Assembly (NCBI GenBank): GCA_031554215.1
Contig: JAVBKF010000037.1
Location: forward strand, 1 to 17,799
Direction of reading: 5' to 3'
Origin: JAVBKE01 sp031554215
Lineage (GTDB): Bacteria; Bacillota; Bacilli; JARBTR01
DNA length: 17,799 nt
In this document: piece after piece, positions 7,094 to 15,740 of the stretch
How positions within the stretch are numbered: position 1 is the stretch's first letter
How the letters are laid out: every line of letters starts with the position of its first letter
Notes under the pieces: generated by a model
The model's input: only the letters and a program-made list of their open reading frames with translations
Told to the model about the DNA's origin: nothing
Database searches by the model: none
Program-made: the position numbers and the translations under genes

Positions 7094-8281
7094 ATGGGAA
7101 AAGAGAAATTTGACCGTTCAAAACCACACGTAAATATTGGAACAGTTGGTCACGTTGACCATGGTAAAACAACTTTAACTGCAGCAATCACAAACGTATT
7201 AGCAAAGTCAGGTGGCGCTGAGAAGCGTGACTATGCTTCAATTGATGCTGCTCCAGAGGAAAGAGAACGCGGAATCACAATCAACACTGCACACGTTGAG
7301 TATCAAACAGAAGCTCGTCACTATGCACACGTTGATTGCCCAGGACACGCTGACTATGTTAAAAACATGATCACTGGTGCTGCACAAATGGACGGAGGAA
7401 TCTTAGTAGTATCTGCTGCTGATGGTCCAATGCCACAAACACGTGAGCACATCCTTCTTTCACGTCAAGTAGGTGTACCATACCTAGTTGTATTTATGAA
7501 CAAATGCGACATGGTTGATGATGAAGAAATGCTTGAACTTGTAGAAATGGAAATTCGTGACCTTCTTACTGAATACGATTTCCCTGGCGATGACATTCCT
7601 GTCATCAAAGGATCTGCACTAAGAGCACTTGAAGGCGACGAGAAGTATGAAGCTGCTATCATTGAACTAATGGAAGCTGTAGATTCTTACATTCCAAACC
7701 CAACGCGTGACACTGATAAGCCTTTCATGATGCCTGTTGAGGATGTTTTCTCAATCACAGGTCGTGGAACAGTTGCTACAGGTCGTGTAGAGCGTGGCCA
7801 AGTACGCGTAGGTGATGTAATTGAAATCATCGGTCTTGCTGAAGAGCCTTCTTCTACAACTGTAACTGGCGTTGAAATGTTCCGTAAGCTTCTTGATTAT
7901 GCAGAAGCTGGCGATAATATTGGCGCACTACTTCGTGGTATCCAGCGTGAAGACATTCAACGTGGGCAAGTTTTGGCTAAGCCAAAATCAATTACGCCAC
8001 ACACTGAATTTAATGCACAAGTTTATATCTTAACTAAAGAAGAGGGTGGACGTCACACGCCATTCTTCTCAAACTATCGTCCACAATTCTATTTCCGTAC
8101 AACTGACGTAACTGGTATCTGCCAATTACCTGAGGGCGTAGAAATGGTAATGCCTGGAGATAACGTAGAAATGATCGTTAAACTAATTTCACCAATCGCG
8201 ATTGAAGAGCAAACTAAGTTCTCAATTCGTGAAGGTGGACGTACTGTTGGATCAGGTAACGTTTCTTCAATCATTAAGTAA
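7094..8281 (+). CDS. tuf: Elongation factor Tu
   Basis: 395 residues, the normal length. EF-Tu delivers aminoacyl-tRNA to the ribosomal A site as a GTP complex. GTPase motifs are complete: GHVDHGKT (19-26), switch I GIT (60-62), DCPGH (81-85, with catalytic H85) and NKCD (136-139). Domain 2 has the conserved GRGTVATGRVERG and domain 3 has GGRHTPFFSNYRPQFYFR. Parts of domains 2 and 3 (DVIEIIGLAEEPSSTTVTG, FNAQVYILTKEEGG, GNVSSIIK) differ from the Bacillus, Staphylococcus and Enterococcus sequences I recall. The ATG follows TAGGAGGATT. A strong terminator follows, and the next gene is atpI rather than the usual rpsJ of the S10 operon. That raises the question whether this is the main tuf gene or a second copy. 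Confidence 0.98.
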   Translation: MGKEKFDRSKPHVNIGTVGHVDHGKTTLTAAITNVLAKSGGAEKRDYASIDAAPEERERGITINTAHVEYQTEARHYAHVDCPGHADYVKNMITGAAQMDGGILVVSAADGPMPQTREHILLSRQVGVPYLVVFMNKCDMVDDEEMLELVEMEIRDLLTEYDFPGDDIPVIKGSALRALEGDEKYEAAIIELMEAVDSYIPNPTRDTDKPFMMPVEDVFSITGRGTVATGRVERGQVRVGDVIEIIGLAEEPSSTTVTGVEMFRKLLDYAEAGDNIGALLRGIQREDIQRGQVLAKPKSITPHTEFNAQVYILTKEEGGRHTPFFSNYRPQFYFRTTDVTGICQLPEGVEMVMPGDNVEMIVKLISPIAIEEQTKFSIREGGRTVGSGNVSSIIK

Positions 8282-8309
8282 TCTAACGTCATGTAATTGA
8301 CAGCGAGTG

Positions 8310-8338
8310 CAGGAGAGCAAATGTTCTCCTGTTTTTTT
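8310..8338 (+). terminator. Rho-independent terminator after tuf
   Basis: CAGGAGAGC (8310-8318) pairs with GTTCTCCTG (8323-8331) with one G-T wobble and an AAAT loop, followed by seven T. It closes the translation cluster. From 8339 to 8523 there is no supported gene or RNA, only AT-rich sequence and a short AC repeat at 8453-8464. Confidence 0.9.
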
Positions 8339-8523
8339 AAACAGCAGATGTTTTTTCGGGAATTTTGCGAAGGCAATCAAATGTCATACCCAAAATAAGG
8401 CTTAAATTTACATAACGAAGGTCAAAATGCTTTGGGTTACGTGCTATTTCAAACACACACACACAGCTGATTTTTGGCAGGCTGTCATATACAAAAAATT
8501 TACCTATTTTGGCTATCTGCTCA

Positions 8524-8552
8524 TTGACTTTGAAAATTAGCTGGGGTAGAAT
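8524..8552 (+). promoter_or_regulatory. Sigma-A promoter of the atp operon
   Basis: TTGACT (8524-8529) and TAGAAT (8547-8552) with 17-bp spacing, about 70 bp upstream of atpI. The leader contains a small perfect hairpin (GCTTAT 8577-8582 with ATAAGC 8586-8591, loop GAA). Confidence 0.7.
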
Positions 8553-8624
8553 TTAATGAATCTGAACAATAAAATCGCTTATGAAATAAGCTAAATAAAC
8601 GTTTAGATGAACGGGAGTAATCCT

Positions 8625-9011
8625 ATGTTTGAACTTGAGAAAATGATGCCAAAATATCTTCAATATATGTTGATTATTTTGGCTGTAGAAGTACTTTTTT
8701 GGGGAATACTAGATCAGAGAATCCTTTTCCAAAGTTTGTTAATGGGCACTGGTGTGGGGTTGTTTAACCTATGGTTTATGGTAAGAAAGACAATTAAAGT
8801 GGGAAATGCCGCTGTTGGTGGCAAAAAAATGGCGTCGATTGGGACAGCTACTCGCATGAGTACAGCTATTCTAGCAACAATCGTCACCTTGAATTACCCA
8901 CAGTATTTCACCATTATTCCAATGATTTTGGGGTTGATGATTATTTACATAGTCATTATGACAGACTTTGCACTACGGCTTGTGAAAGATTTCCGAATGA
9001 AAGAGAGGTGA
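8625..9011 (+). CDS. atpI: ATP synthase subunit I (assembly protein)
   Basis: 128 residues with four predicted membrane segments (about 10-30, 32-50, 75-93 and 98-118). AtpI helps assemble the c-ring and is the usual first gene of the operon. I chose the ATG at 8625 because GGGAG (8613-8617) precedes it by 7 nt. An in-frame ATG at 8607 lies upstream of that site and would add only six residues that include the ribosome binding site. Sequence conservation in this family is low, so the call rests on topology, size and position before atpB. The stop codon is 6 bp before the atpB start. Confidence 0.85.
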   Translation: MFELEKMMPKYLQYMLIILAVEVLFWGILDQRILFQSLLMGTGVGLFNLWFMVRKTIKVGNAAVGGKKMASIGTATRMSTAILATIVTLNYPQYFTIIPMILGLMIIYIVIMTDFALRLVKDFRMKER

Positions 9012-9017
9012 ACTTGA

Positions 9018-9740
9018 TTGGAACATGAGGTTCATGCCCCAATTAGAGAATTGTTTAACACTGGTCTCTATTTCAATATGGCAAACGTATTGATGATCAC
9101 AGTTACTTGCGTAATTGTTTTCCTCATAGCCTTTATTGCTACGAGAAAATTGGCTATGAGACCCACAGGCATGCAAAATTTCATGGAATGGATTTTAGAC
9201 TTTGTACGCAGTATTATCAATAGTGCCATGGATTGGAACACTGGTGGGCGCTTCCATCTGCTCGGGATTACATTGATAATGTTCATCTTTGTCGCCAACA
9301 TGCTTGGGTTACCATTTTCCATTGTGTATAACGGAGAGCTGTGGTGGAAATCACCAACGGCAGACCCACTTATCACACTAACCCTTGCAGTTATGGTCAT
9401 GGGGTTGACACATTATTATGGCATCAAGTTAAAAGGTTTCAAAGGTTATCTTGGTGGATATGTGAAACCAATGTGGTGGCTGGCGATTCTTAAAGTTATT
9501 GAGGAATTTGCAAACACATTGACACTTGGAATGCGACTATATGGGAATATATACGCTGGTGAAAAGTTATTAGAACTACTAACAGTAGGGCTAGCAACTG
9601 GCGCTGGTGGTACGCTTATCGCACTATTGCCAACCATGATATGGCAGGCATTTAGTATTTTTGTCGGTTCGGTACAAGCATTCATTTTTGTTATGTTAAC
9701 AATGGTTTATATGGCACATAAGGTCGGCGATGAACATTAA
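9018..9740 (+). CDS. atpB: ATP synthase Fo subunit a
   Basis: 240 residues with five to six membrane helices. Subunit a forms the two proton half-channels next to the c-ring. The essential arginine is R173 in GMRLYGNIYAGE. The C-terminal helix (WQAFSIFVGSVQAFIFVMLTMVYMA, quoted by its ends: W209-Q to Y-MA near 234) is the other conserved block. The start is TTG at 9018, preceded by AGAGAGGTG, only 6 bp after atpI; an ATG nearby is in another frame. The N-terminal MEHEVHAPIREL fits known subunit a starts in bacilli. Confidence 0.96.
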   Translation: MEHEVHAPIRELFNTGLYFNMANVLMITVTCVIVFLIAFIATRKLAMRPTGMQNFMEWILDFVRSIINSAMDWNTGGRFHLLGITLIMFIFVANMLGLPFSIVYNGELWWKSPTADPLITLTLAVMVMGLTHYYGIKLKGFKGYLGGYVKPMWWLAILKVIEEFANTLTLGMRLYGNIYAGEKLLELLTVGLATGAGGTLIALLPTMIWQAFSIFVGSVQAFIFVMLTMVYMAHKVGDEH

Positions 9741-9796
9741 GGCGTTGTCTTAGTCATAGAGACGAAAATATAAAAATTTCTAGGAGGATTATCATA

Positions 9797-10009
9797 ATGG
9801 GATTAATAGCAGCAGCAATTGCAGTAGGTTTAGCAGCACTTGGAGCAGGTATCGGTAACGGATTAATCGTTTCAAAGACAGTTGAGGGAATTGCTCGTCA
9901 ACCAGAAGCAAGAAGCGTTCTTCAAACAACCATGTTTATCGGGGTAGGTTTAGTAGAAGCAGTGCCAATTATTGCCGTTGTTATTGCGTTCATCGTAATG
10001 AATAAGTAA
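9797..10009 (+). CDS. atpE: ATP synthase Fo subunit c
   Basis: 70 residues forming a helical hairpin, the monomer of the rotating c-ring. Helix 1 carries the glycine-rich packing motif (ALGAGIGNG, residues 14-22), the polar loop has ARQPE (33-37), and the ion-binding carboxylate is E54 in GLVEAVPII. The residue after the glutamate is Ala, not the Ser or Thr found in sodium-dependent rings, so coupling is probably to protons. The glycine motif is not the alanine-rich version seen in alkaliphilic bacilli. The ribosome binding site is a strong AGGAGG. Unequal spacing to atpF (162 bp with a hairpin) suits higher expression of this subunit. Confidence 0.97.
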   Translation: MGLIAAAIAVGLAALGAGIGNGLIVSKTVEGIARQPEARSVLQTTMFIGVGLVEAVPIIAVVIAFIVMNK

Positions 10010-10021
10010 TTAAGAGTGGTT

Positions 10022-10043
10022 GGCGGAGATTGTCTTCTTCGCC
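10022..10043 (+). promoter_or_regulatory. Stem-loop after atpE
   Basis: GGCGGAGA (10022-10029) pairs with TCTTCGCC (10036-10043), 8 bp with one G-T wobble and a 6-nt loop, just 12 bp after the atpE stop. No T-run follows. A second small hairpin (GGGC 10087-10090 with GCCC 10095-10098, then GATTTT) lies in the same 162-bp gap. They may protect the atpE message or limit transcription into atpF. Confidence 0.45.
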
Positions 10044-10171
10044 TGCTTCGTGTGTAGATTAAATGAACAGAGAAACGAAAGATACTGGGCGGTTGCCCGA
10101 TTTTGGATGAATGAAGTAAGTGAAGCCTATATAGTAGGGTAAATACTTGCCTCGAAAGGAGTGAAGCGAAA

Positions 10172-10693
10172 GTGACGACGACCTCTTTTGTGCTTGGTAG
10201 CGCAAGTGGATTCCCTTGGGGAGATTCCTTGTTCATGTTAGGTTCTTTCTTGCTACTCATGTTATTGCTGAAACGCTATGCTTTTGGACCACTAATGAGC
10301 GTGATGAAAGAACGTGAAGATCATGTAAAGAGTCAGATTGATACTGCTGAGAAAAATCGGCAAGAGACATCTGTTCTTCTTGAAGAGCAAAGAAGCATCA
10401 TGAAACAATCTCGACAAGAAGCACTTGCTAATATCGAGGAGTCACGTAAACAAGGTGAAAAGGAACGTGAGCAAATTATTCTTACTGCCCGTAAGGAAGT
10501 TGAGCGTTTGAATGAAGCTGCGAAACGTGAAATTGAACAAGAAAAAGAGCATGCTATCAAAGAACTTCGCCAGCAAACAAGTCAATTATCATTGGCTATT
10601 GCGACGAAAGTACTTGAGCGTGAGCTGAATGATAAAGACCAACAAAAACTAATTGGTGATTTACTACGTGAGGCAGGCGAGAAAAATGAGTGA
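10172..10693 (+). CDS. atpF: ATP synthase Fo subunit b
   Basis: 173 residues: one N-terminal membrane helix (about residues 12-32, GDSLFMLGSFLLLMLLLKRY) followed by a long charged coiled coil rich in Glu, Lys, Arg and Gln. The b dimer is the peripheral stalk holding F1 still while the rotor turns. The start is GTG at 10172 after GAAAGGAGTG, and no in-frame ATG precedes the membrane helix. It overlaps atpH by 8 nt (AATGAGTGA), which indicates translational coupling. Confidence 0.95.
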   Translation: MTTTSFVLGSASGFPWGDSLFMLGSFLLLMLLLKRYAFGPLMSVMKEREDHVKSQIDTAEKNRQETSVLLEEQRSIMKQSRQEALANIEESRKQGEKEREQIILTARKEVERLNEAAKREIEQEKEHAIKELRQQTSQLSLAIATKVLERELNDKDQQKLIGDLLREAGEKNE

Positions 10694-11219
10694 TGTAGTC
10701 GTAGAAAAACGCTATGCACTTGCCCTTTTTAGACTTGCTAAAGAAAAGCAACTACTAGAACAATTAGAAAAAGAAGTGAAGGTTCTAAACGAGGTCTTTG
10801 CAAACGAGGAAATCATTGCGGTTTTTACTAGCCCAAAGATTTCAATTGATAAGAAGAAAAATCTAATTGCCGATGCGTTTGCAAGTTTCTCAGTTGAACT
10901 CAAAAACACATTAAACGTTTTGGTTGAACAGCACCGTGAGCGCAATATGGTTGCAATAGCTAGTCATTTCTTAGGACTCGTTAATGAGGAAAATGGGGTA
11001 GCAGATGCAACAGTAACTTCTGCTAAGCCAATTTCAGAAAGCGAAATGAATGATATTTCAGCTGTTTTTGCTAAGAAGATAGACAAAAAGGCATTGCATA
11101 TTACCAATGTAACAGACCCATCAGTCATTGGTGGCGTCAGCGTGCGAATAGGAAATCAAGTGTTTGATGGAACAGTAGGCGGTAAATTAAACCGTCTGGA
11201 ACGTCACTTGTTAAGCTAG
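10686..11219 (+). CDS. atpH: ATP synthase F1 subunit delta
   Basis: 177 residues. Delta links the top of F1 to the b-subunit stalk. The N-terminal VVEKRYALALFRLAKEK and C-terminal DPSVIGGVSVRIGNQVFDG are the family's two conserved ends. I chose the ATG at 10686, which overlaps the end of atpF, over a longer in-frame extension from 10653 that lies within atpF. A 105-bp gap with GC-rich short palindromes separates it from atpA. Confidence 0.95.
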   Translation: MSDVVVEKRYALALFRLAKEKQLLEQLEKEVKVLNEVFANEEIIAVFTSPKISIDKKKNLIADAFASFSVELKNTLNVLVEQHRERNMVAIASHFLGLVNEENGVADATVTSAKPISESEMNDISAVFAKKIDKKALHITNVTDPSVIGGVSVRIGNQVFDGTVGGKLNRLERHLLS

Positions 11220-11324
11220 TCAAAATCGGGCTTTGGCGGGAGGGCCCCTGTACATAGTACATGCTTTCGTATGGGTATACACGCCGCAAAAAGCACCTAA
11301 GTAAAAATAGAGGTGAAAAAATTC

Positions 11325-12833
11325 ATGAGCATCAAAGCTGAAGAAATCAGTTCGCTGATAAAAAAGCAAATTGAGAATTATCAATCTGAAATACAGCAAA
11401 GCGAAGTCGGTACGGTCATCCAAGTTGGGGACGGTATCGCACGTGTTCATGGATTGGACAATGTCATGGCTGGTGAGCTCGTTGAATTTAGTAACGGGGT
11501 CATGGGTATGGCACAGAACCTTGAGGAAGATAACGTCGGTGTTATTATCCTTGGTCCATTCCAAGAAATTCGTGAAGGTGATGAGATTCGCCGCACAGGA
11601 CGCATTATGGAAGTACCTGTTGGCGAGGCGCTTATCGGGCGTGTTGTCAATTCACTTGGGCAACCAATTGATGGGTTAGGTCCAATTGAAACAACGGAGT
11701 CAGGTCCAATTGAAAGAAGTGCTTTCGGTGTCATGGCGCGTAAATCGGTTCATGAGCCATTGCAAACGGGCTGGAAAGCGGTTGATTCGCTTGTGCCAAT
11801 TGGCCGAGGACAACGTGAGTTAATTATTGGTGACCGCCAAACTGGTAAAACCTCGATTGCAGTAGATACCATTTTGAACCAAGCTGATCAAGATATGATT
11901 TGTATCTATGTCGCGATTGGTCAAAAAGAATCGACAGTTCGTGGTGTTGTTGAAACACTCCGTGAACATGGTGCACTCGATTATACAATCGTTGTATCAG
12001 CGGCTGCGTCATCACCAGCACCAATGCTCTATATCGCACCTTATTCAGGGGTAACAATGGGTGAATATTTCATGCTTCAAGGGAAGCATGTGCTTGTGGT
12101 TTATGATGATCTTTCTAAACAAGCAGCAGCATATCGTGAACTTTCATTGCTACTTCGTCGTCCTCCGGGCCGGGAAGCTTATCCTGGAGATGTATTCTAT
12201 CTCCACTCGAGGTTACTAGAGCGAGCTGCTAAATTATCTGATGCACTTGGTGCAGGATCAATTACAGCACTGCCATTTGTTGAAACACAAGCTGGTGATA
12301 TCTCAGCGTATATCCCAACTAATGTAATCTCCATTACTGATGGACAAATATTCATGCAATCTGATCTGTTCTTCTCAGGCGTTCGCCCAGCTGTTAATGC
12401 TGGACTTTCGGTATCACGGGTTGGTGGCTCAGCGCAAATTAAGGCAATGAAAAAAGTGGCTGGAACCTTGCGTCTTGACCTCGCTTCTTATCGTGAACTT
12501 GAAGCGTTCTCACAATTCGGATCAGATTTAGATAAAGCAACGCAAGCGAAGCTAGCGCGTGGTGCAAGAACAGTTGAAGTACTGAAACAAGACTTGCATA
12601 AACCACTCAAAGTGGAAAAACAAGTGCTCATTCTATTTGCATTGACGCGTGGACATCTTGATGAAATTCCATTGACAGATATTCGCCGTTTTGAATCAGA
12701 ATTATTCAATTGGTTCGATGCAAACGGAAAAGAATTACTTGACCAAATTCGTGAAACAAAAGACCTGAAAGATGAAAACGCACTTGCAGAAGCAATTGAA
12801 AACTTTAAAAAGGTGTTCATTGCATCTGAATAA
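11325..12833 (+). CDS. atpA: ATP synthase F1 subunit alpha
   Basis: 502 residues, the same length as in Bacillus. Alpha carries the non-catalytic nucleotide sites of the alpha3-beta3 hexamer. The Walker A motif is GDRQTGKT (169-176, K175). The family signature PAVNAGLSVSRVGGSAQ lies in the C-terminal half and includes the arginine finger region. The ATG at 11325 is preceded by AGAGGTG at about 9 nt; an in-frame GTG at 11313 overlaps that site and would add only MKKF, so it is rejected. Confidence 0.98.
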   Translation: MSIKAEEISSLIKKQIENYQSEIQQSEVGTVIQVGDGIARVHGLDNVMAGELVEFSNGVMGMAQNLEEDNVGVIILGPFQEIREGDEIRRTGRIMEVPVGEALIGRVVNSLGQPIDGLGPIETTESGPIERSAFGVMARKSVHEPLQTGWKAVDSLVPIGRGQRELIIGDRQTGKTSIAVDTILNQADQDMICIYVAIGQKESTVRGVVETLREHGALDYTIVVSAAASSPAPMLYIAPYSGVTMGEYFMLQGKHVLVVYDDLSKQAAAYRELSLLLRRPPGREAYPGDVFYLHSRLLERAAKLSDALGAGSITALPFVETQAGDISAYIPTNVISITDGQIFMQSDLFFSGVRPAVNAGLSVSRVGGSAQIKAMKKVAGTLRLDLASYRELEAFSQFGSDLDKATQAKLARGARTVEVLKQDLHKPLKVEKQVLILFALTRGHLDEIPLTDIRRFESELFNWFDANGKELLDQIRETKDLKDENALAEAIENFKKVFIASE

Positions 12834-12872
12834 TTGGTAAGGACCTTAACGTTTTAGAGAGGAAGAGATAAA

Positions 12873-13733
12873 ATGGCAAATCTACGTGACATTCAAGCAC
12901 GTATCGTTTCAACCAAGAAAACAAGCCAAATTACGAAAGCCATGGAAATGGTTTCTGCCTCCAAATTAAACCGTGCCGAGTCGAATGCGAAGTCTTTTGT
13001 ACCGTATATGGAGAAGATCCAAGAAGTTGTTTCAAGCATAGCTAGCGGATCAAACCTTGGTAGCTCAAATCCAATGCTCATGTCAAGACCAGTGAAGAAA
13101 ACAGCCTATGTGGTCATCACTTCTAGTCGAGGCTTAGCAGGTGCATTTAATAGCAGTGTACTCAGAAATGTCTACCAAGCAATGCAAAAGCGTCATCAGT
13201 CGAAAGACGAGTACGCAGTTGTGGCCGTTGGCCGGATTGGCCGAGATTTCTTCAAAGCACGTGGGGTTGAAGTGATTCATGAAGCGCTCGCAATTCCGGA
13301 GCATCCTTCTTTTTACGATATTAAAGATTTATCATCTAAAGTTGTTGAGCTATTTGCTGACGGTTCTGTGGATGAAATCTATATGCACTATAATCATTTT
13401 GTCAGTGCCATTTCCCAAGTTGTAACCGAGAAAAGACTCTTGCCACTTGGGGAAGTGGAGGGGACAGGTTCAAAAAGCAGTTATGAATTTGAACCTGATG
13501 CTTCTGCTGTTCTTGATGCACTCTTACCGCAGTATGCGGAAAGCTTAGTATTTGGTGCTTTACTCGATAGTAAAGCGAGTGAACATGCAGCACGTATGAC
13601 CGCGATGCGAAGTGCGACAGACAATGCTCAGGAATTAATCGCTGGTCTTTCGCTTACTTATAACAGGGCAAGGCAAGCAGCTATTACCCAAGAGATTACC
13701 GAAATCGTTGGCGGAGTAGCAGCACTTGAGTAG
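12873..13733 (+). CDS. atpG: ATP synthase F1 subunit gamma
   Basis: 286 residues. Gamma is the central rotor shaft inside the alpha3-beta3 hexamer. The two conserved terminal helices that form the coiled coil are present: NLRDIQARIVSTKKTSQITK followed by AMEMVSASKL at the start, and MRSATDNAQELI...NRARQAAITQEITEIVGGV at the end. The central Rossmann-like domain lies between them. It follows atpA by 39 bp, with GAGAGGAAGAG as ribosome binding site. The gap to atpD is 96 bp. Confidence 0.97.
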   Translation: MANLRDIQARIVSTKKTSQITKAMEMVSASKLNRAESNAKSFVPYMEKIQEVVSSIASGSNLGSSNPMLMSRPVKKTAYVVITSSRGLAGAFNSSVLRNVYQAMQKRHQSKDEYAVVAVGRIGRDFFKARGVEVIHEALAIPEHPSFYDIKDLSSKVVELFADGSVDEIYMHYNHFVSAISQVVTEKRLLPLGEVEGTGSKSSYEFEPDASAVLDALLPQYAESLVFGALLDSKASEHAARMTAMRSATDNAQELIAGLSLTYNRARQAAITQEITEIVGGVAALE

Positions 13734-13829
13734 TCATTGATTTTAATTTTATAGATAGTATGCAATCGTTCGGCTAGAGACTTGGAACAAATTATACCCG
13801 AGTGGGCTAGTTATGTAGGAGGAGAAAAA

Positions 13830-15233
13830 ATGAGTAAAGGGCGCGTTACGCAGGTTATGGGTCCAGTCGTCGATGTTCGATTTGAAAGTGGACACTTACC
13901 CGAAATTTACAACGCATTAACAATTACCAAGCCTGACGGTGCTGTGATTACTTTAGAAGTAGCACTTCACCTTGGAGACGATGCAGTCAGAACAGTTGCG
14001 ATGTCTTCAACTGATGGGCTTGTGCGTAATACTGAAGTGACGGATACAGGCGCACCAATTTCCGTTCCTGTTGGAGATGTCACGCTAGGACGTGTTTTCA
14101 ACCTTCTTGGCGAAAATATTGACCTAGATGAAAAATTGCCAGCAGACGTAACAAAATATCCAATTCACCGTTCAGCACCAACATTTGATCAATTGTCTAC
14201 TAAAGTAGAAATACTTGAAACAGGGATCAAGGTTGTTGACTTGTTAGCACCTTATATCAAAGGTGGTAAAATTGGTCTATTCGGTGGTGCCGGCGTTGGT
14301 AAAACGGTACTCATTCAGGAATTAATCAATAACATCGCCCAGCAACACGGTGGTATTTCTGTGTTTGCTGGCGTCGGAGAGCGGACTCGTGAAGGGAATG
14401 ACCTATATTACGAGATGAAGGAATCCGGCGTTATTAAGAAAACAGCGATGGTATTTGGACAAATGAACGAGCCACCTGGTGCACGTATGCGTGTCGCCCT
14501 GACAGGGCTGACAATGGCAGAGTATTTCCGTGATGAGCAGAGCCAAGATGTTTTGTTCTTCATTGATAATATTTTCCGTTTCACGCAAGCAGGTTCAGAG
14601 GTTTCTGCACTACTGGGGCGTATGCCGTCAGCAGTAGGGTACCAACCAACACTTGCGACAGAGATGGGGCAATTGCAGGAACGTATCACATCTACGAATA
14701 CCGGTTCTGTTACATCAATCCAAGCGATCTATGTACCAGCGGATGACTATACAGATCCAGCACCAGCAACTGCATTTACGCATTTAGATGCAACAACAAA
14801 TCTAGAGCGTAAATTGACAGAAATGGGGATTTACCCAGCGGTAGATCCATTGGCATCAACTTCAAGAGCACTTGCTGCTGAAATTGTTGGTGAAGAGCAC
14901 TATGAAATCGCGCGTAAAGTGCAATCGACCTTACAACGATACCGTGAACTACAAGATATCATTGCCATTCTTGGAATGGATGAGTTATCAGAAACGGACA
15001 AGCTCGTTGTAAGCCGCGCACGTCGCGTTCAATTCTTCTTATCACAAAATTTCCACGTAGCTGAACAATTTACAGGTCAACCAGGGTCTTATGTACCTGT
15101 TAAAGATACTGTAAAGGGATTCAAGGAAATCTTAGAAGGTAAGTACGATCACTTGCCAGAAGATGCTTTCCGCCTTGTGGGAAGAATTGAAGATGTGATT
15201 GAAAAGGCGAAAAAAATGGGCGTAGAAGTATAA
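13830..15233 (+). CDS. atpD: ATP synthase F1 subunit beta
   Basis: 467 residues. Beta contains the catalytic nucleotide sites. Walker A is GGAGVGKT (152-159, K158), the catalytic glutamate is E184 in GVGERTREGNDLY, and the Walker B region reads DVLFFIDNIFRF. The C-terminal lever reads DELSETD, a minor variant of DELSEED. The ATG at 13830 has AGGAGGAG 5 nt upstream; a longer TTG extension from 13782 would place that site inside the protein and is rejected. Confidence 0.98.
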   Translation: MSKGRVTQVMGPVVDVRFESGHLPEIYNALTITKPDGAVITLEVALHLGDDAVRTVAMSSTDGLVRNTEVTDTGAPISVPVGDVTLGRVFNLLGENIDLDEKLPADVTKYPIHRSAPTFDQLSTKVEILETGIKVVDLLAPYIKGGKIGLFGGAGVGKTVLIQELINNIAQQHGGISVFAGVGERTREGNDLYYEMKESGVIKKTAMVFGQMNEPPGARMRVALTGLTMAEYFRDEQSQDVLFFIDNIFRFTQAGSEVSALLGRMPSAVGYQPTLATEMGQLQERITSTNTGSVTSIQAIYVPADDYTDPAPATAFTHLDATTNLERKLTEMGIYPAVDPLASTSRALAAEIVGEEHYEIARKVQSTLQRYRELQDIIAILGMDELSETDKLVVSRARRVQFFLSQNFHVAEQFTGQPGSYVPVKDTVKGFKEILEGKYDHLPEDAFRLVGRIEDVIEKAKKMGVEV

Positions 15234-15281
15234 TTGAGATGAAGTTTCTAGCGCTTAAAGCCTAAGGAGGCGTACCCCGAG

Positions 15282-15683
15282 ATGAAAGATTTCGATGTAT
15301 CAGTCGTAACACCTGATGGCGTAGTTATTGATGAGCAGTATCAAATGATTATAGCTCATACCAAAGATGGCGAAATTGGTGTACTTGCTGGGCATATACC
15401 GCTAGTTGCACCACTCGTCATTGGTGAAGTTCGCTTGAAAAAGGAAAGCGGTACCGAGTGGCTTTCTGTTTCAGGTGGATTCCTAGAAGTGCGTCCAGAT
15501 AAAGTGACTGTGCTGGCACAGACGGCTGAGAAAGCAGAGACAATTGATTTAGCAAGAGCACAAGAAGCGAAAAAACGCGCTGAAGCGCTACTTGCTGCAC
15601 AAGAGGCTAAAGTAGATGATCATCGTGCTCATATGGCACTTAGCCGGGCGATGAATCGGATTAAAGTGGCTGGACATAAGTAG
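15282..15683 (+). CDS. atpC: ATP synthase F1 subunit epsilon
   Basis: 133 residues: an N-terminal beta-sandwich (about 1-84) and a C-terminal helical hairpin. Epsilon is part of the rotor foot and can inhibit ATP hydrolysis. The residues used for ATP sensing in thermophilic Bacillus PS3 are present at the same positions: D89 and R92 in IDLARA, with R122 and R126 in SRAMNRI. This subunit may therefore sense ATP. The ribosome binding site is TAAGGAGGCG. It is the last gene of the operon and is followed at once by a terminator. Confidence 0.97.
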   Translation: MKDFDVSVVTPDGVVIDEQYQMIIAHTKDGEIGVLAGHIPLVAPLVIGEVRLKKESGTEWLSVSGGFLEVRPDKVTVLAQTAEKAETIDLARAQEAKKRAEALLAAQEAKVDDHRAHMALSRAMNRIKVAGHK

Positions 15684-15694
15684 TAGAAAAAGGG

Positions 15695-15740
15695 AATGAT
15701 GGCAATGTGATGAACTGATCATACTTTGCCATCATTTTTT
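15695..15740 (+). terminator. Rho-independent terminator of the atp operon
   Basis: A perfect 11-bp stem, AATGATGGCAA (15695-15705) with TTGCCATCATT (15726-15736), then a T-run. It lies 12 bp after the atpC stop. Confidence 0.92.

Noticed and set aside
8453..8464. Short (AC)n run upstream of the atp promoter
   Set aside because: Only six dinucleotides, with no sign of function.
10087..10104. GGGC/GCCC hairpin followed by GATTTT as a terminator inside the atp operon
   Set aside because: The stem is only 4 bp and the T-run is short; atpF to atpC need read-through from the single promoter seen.
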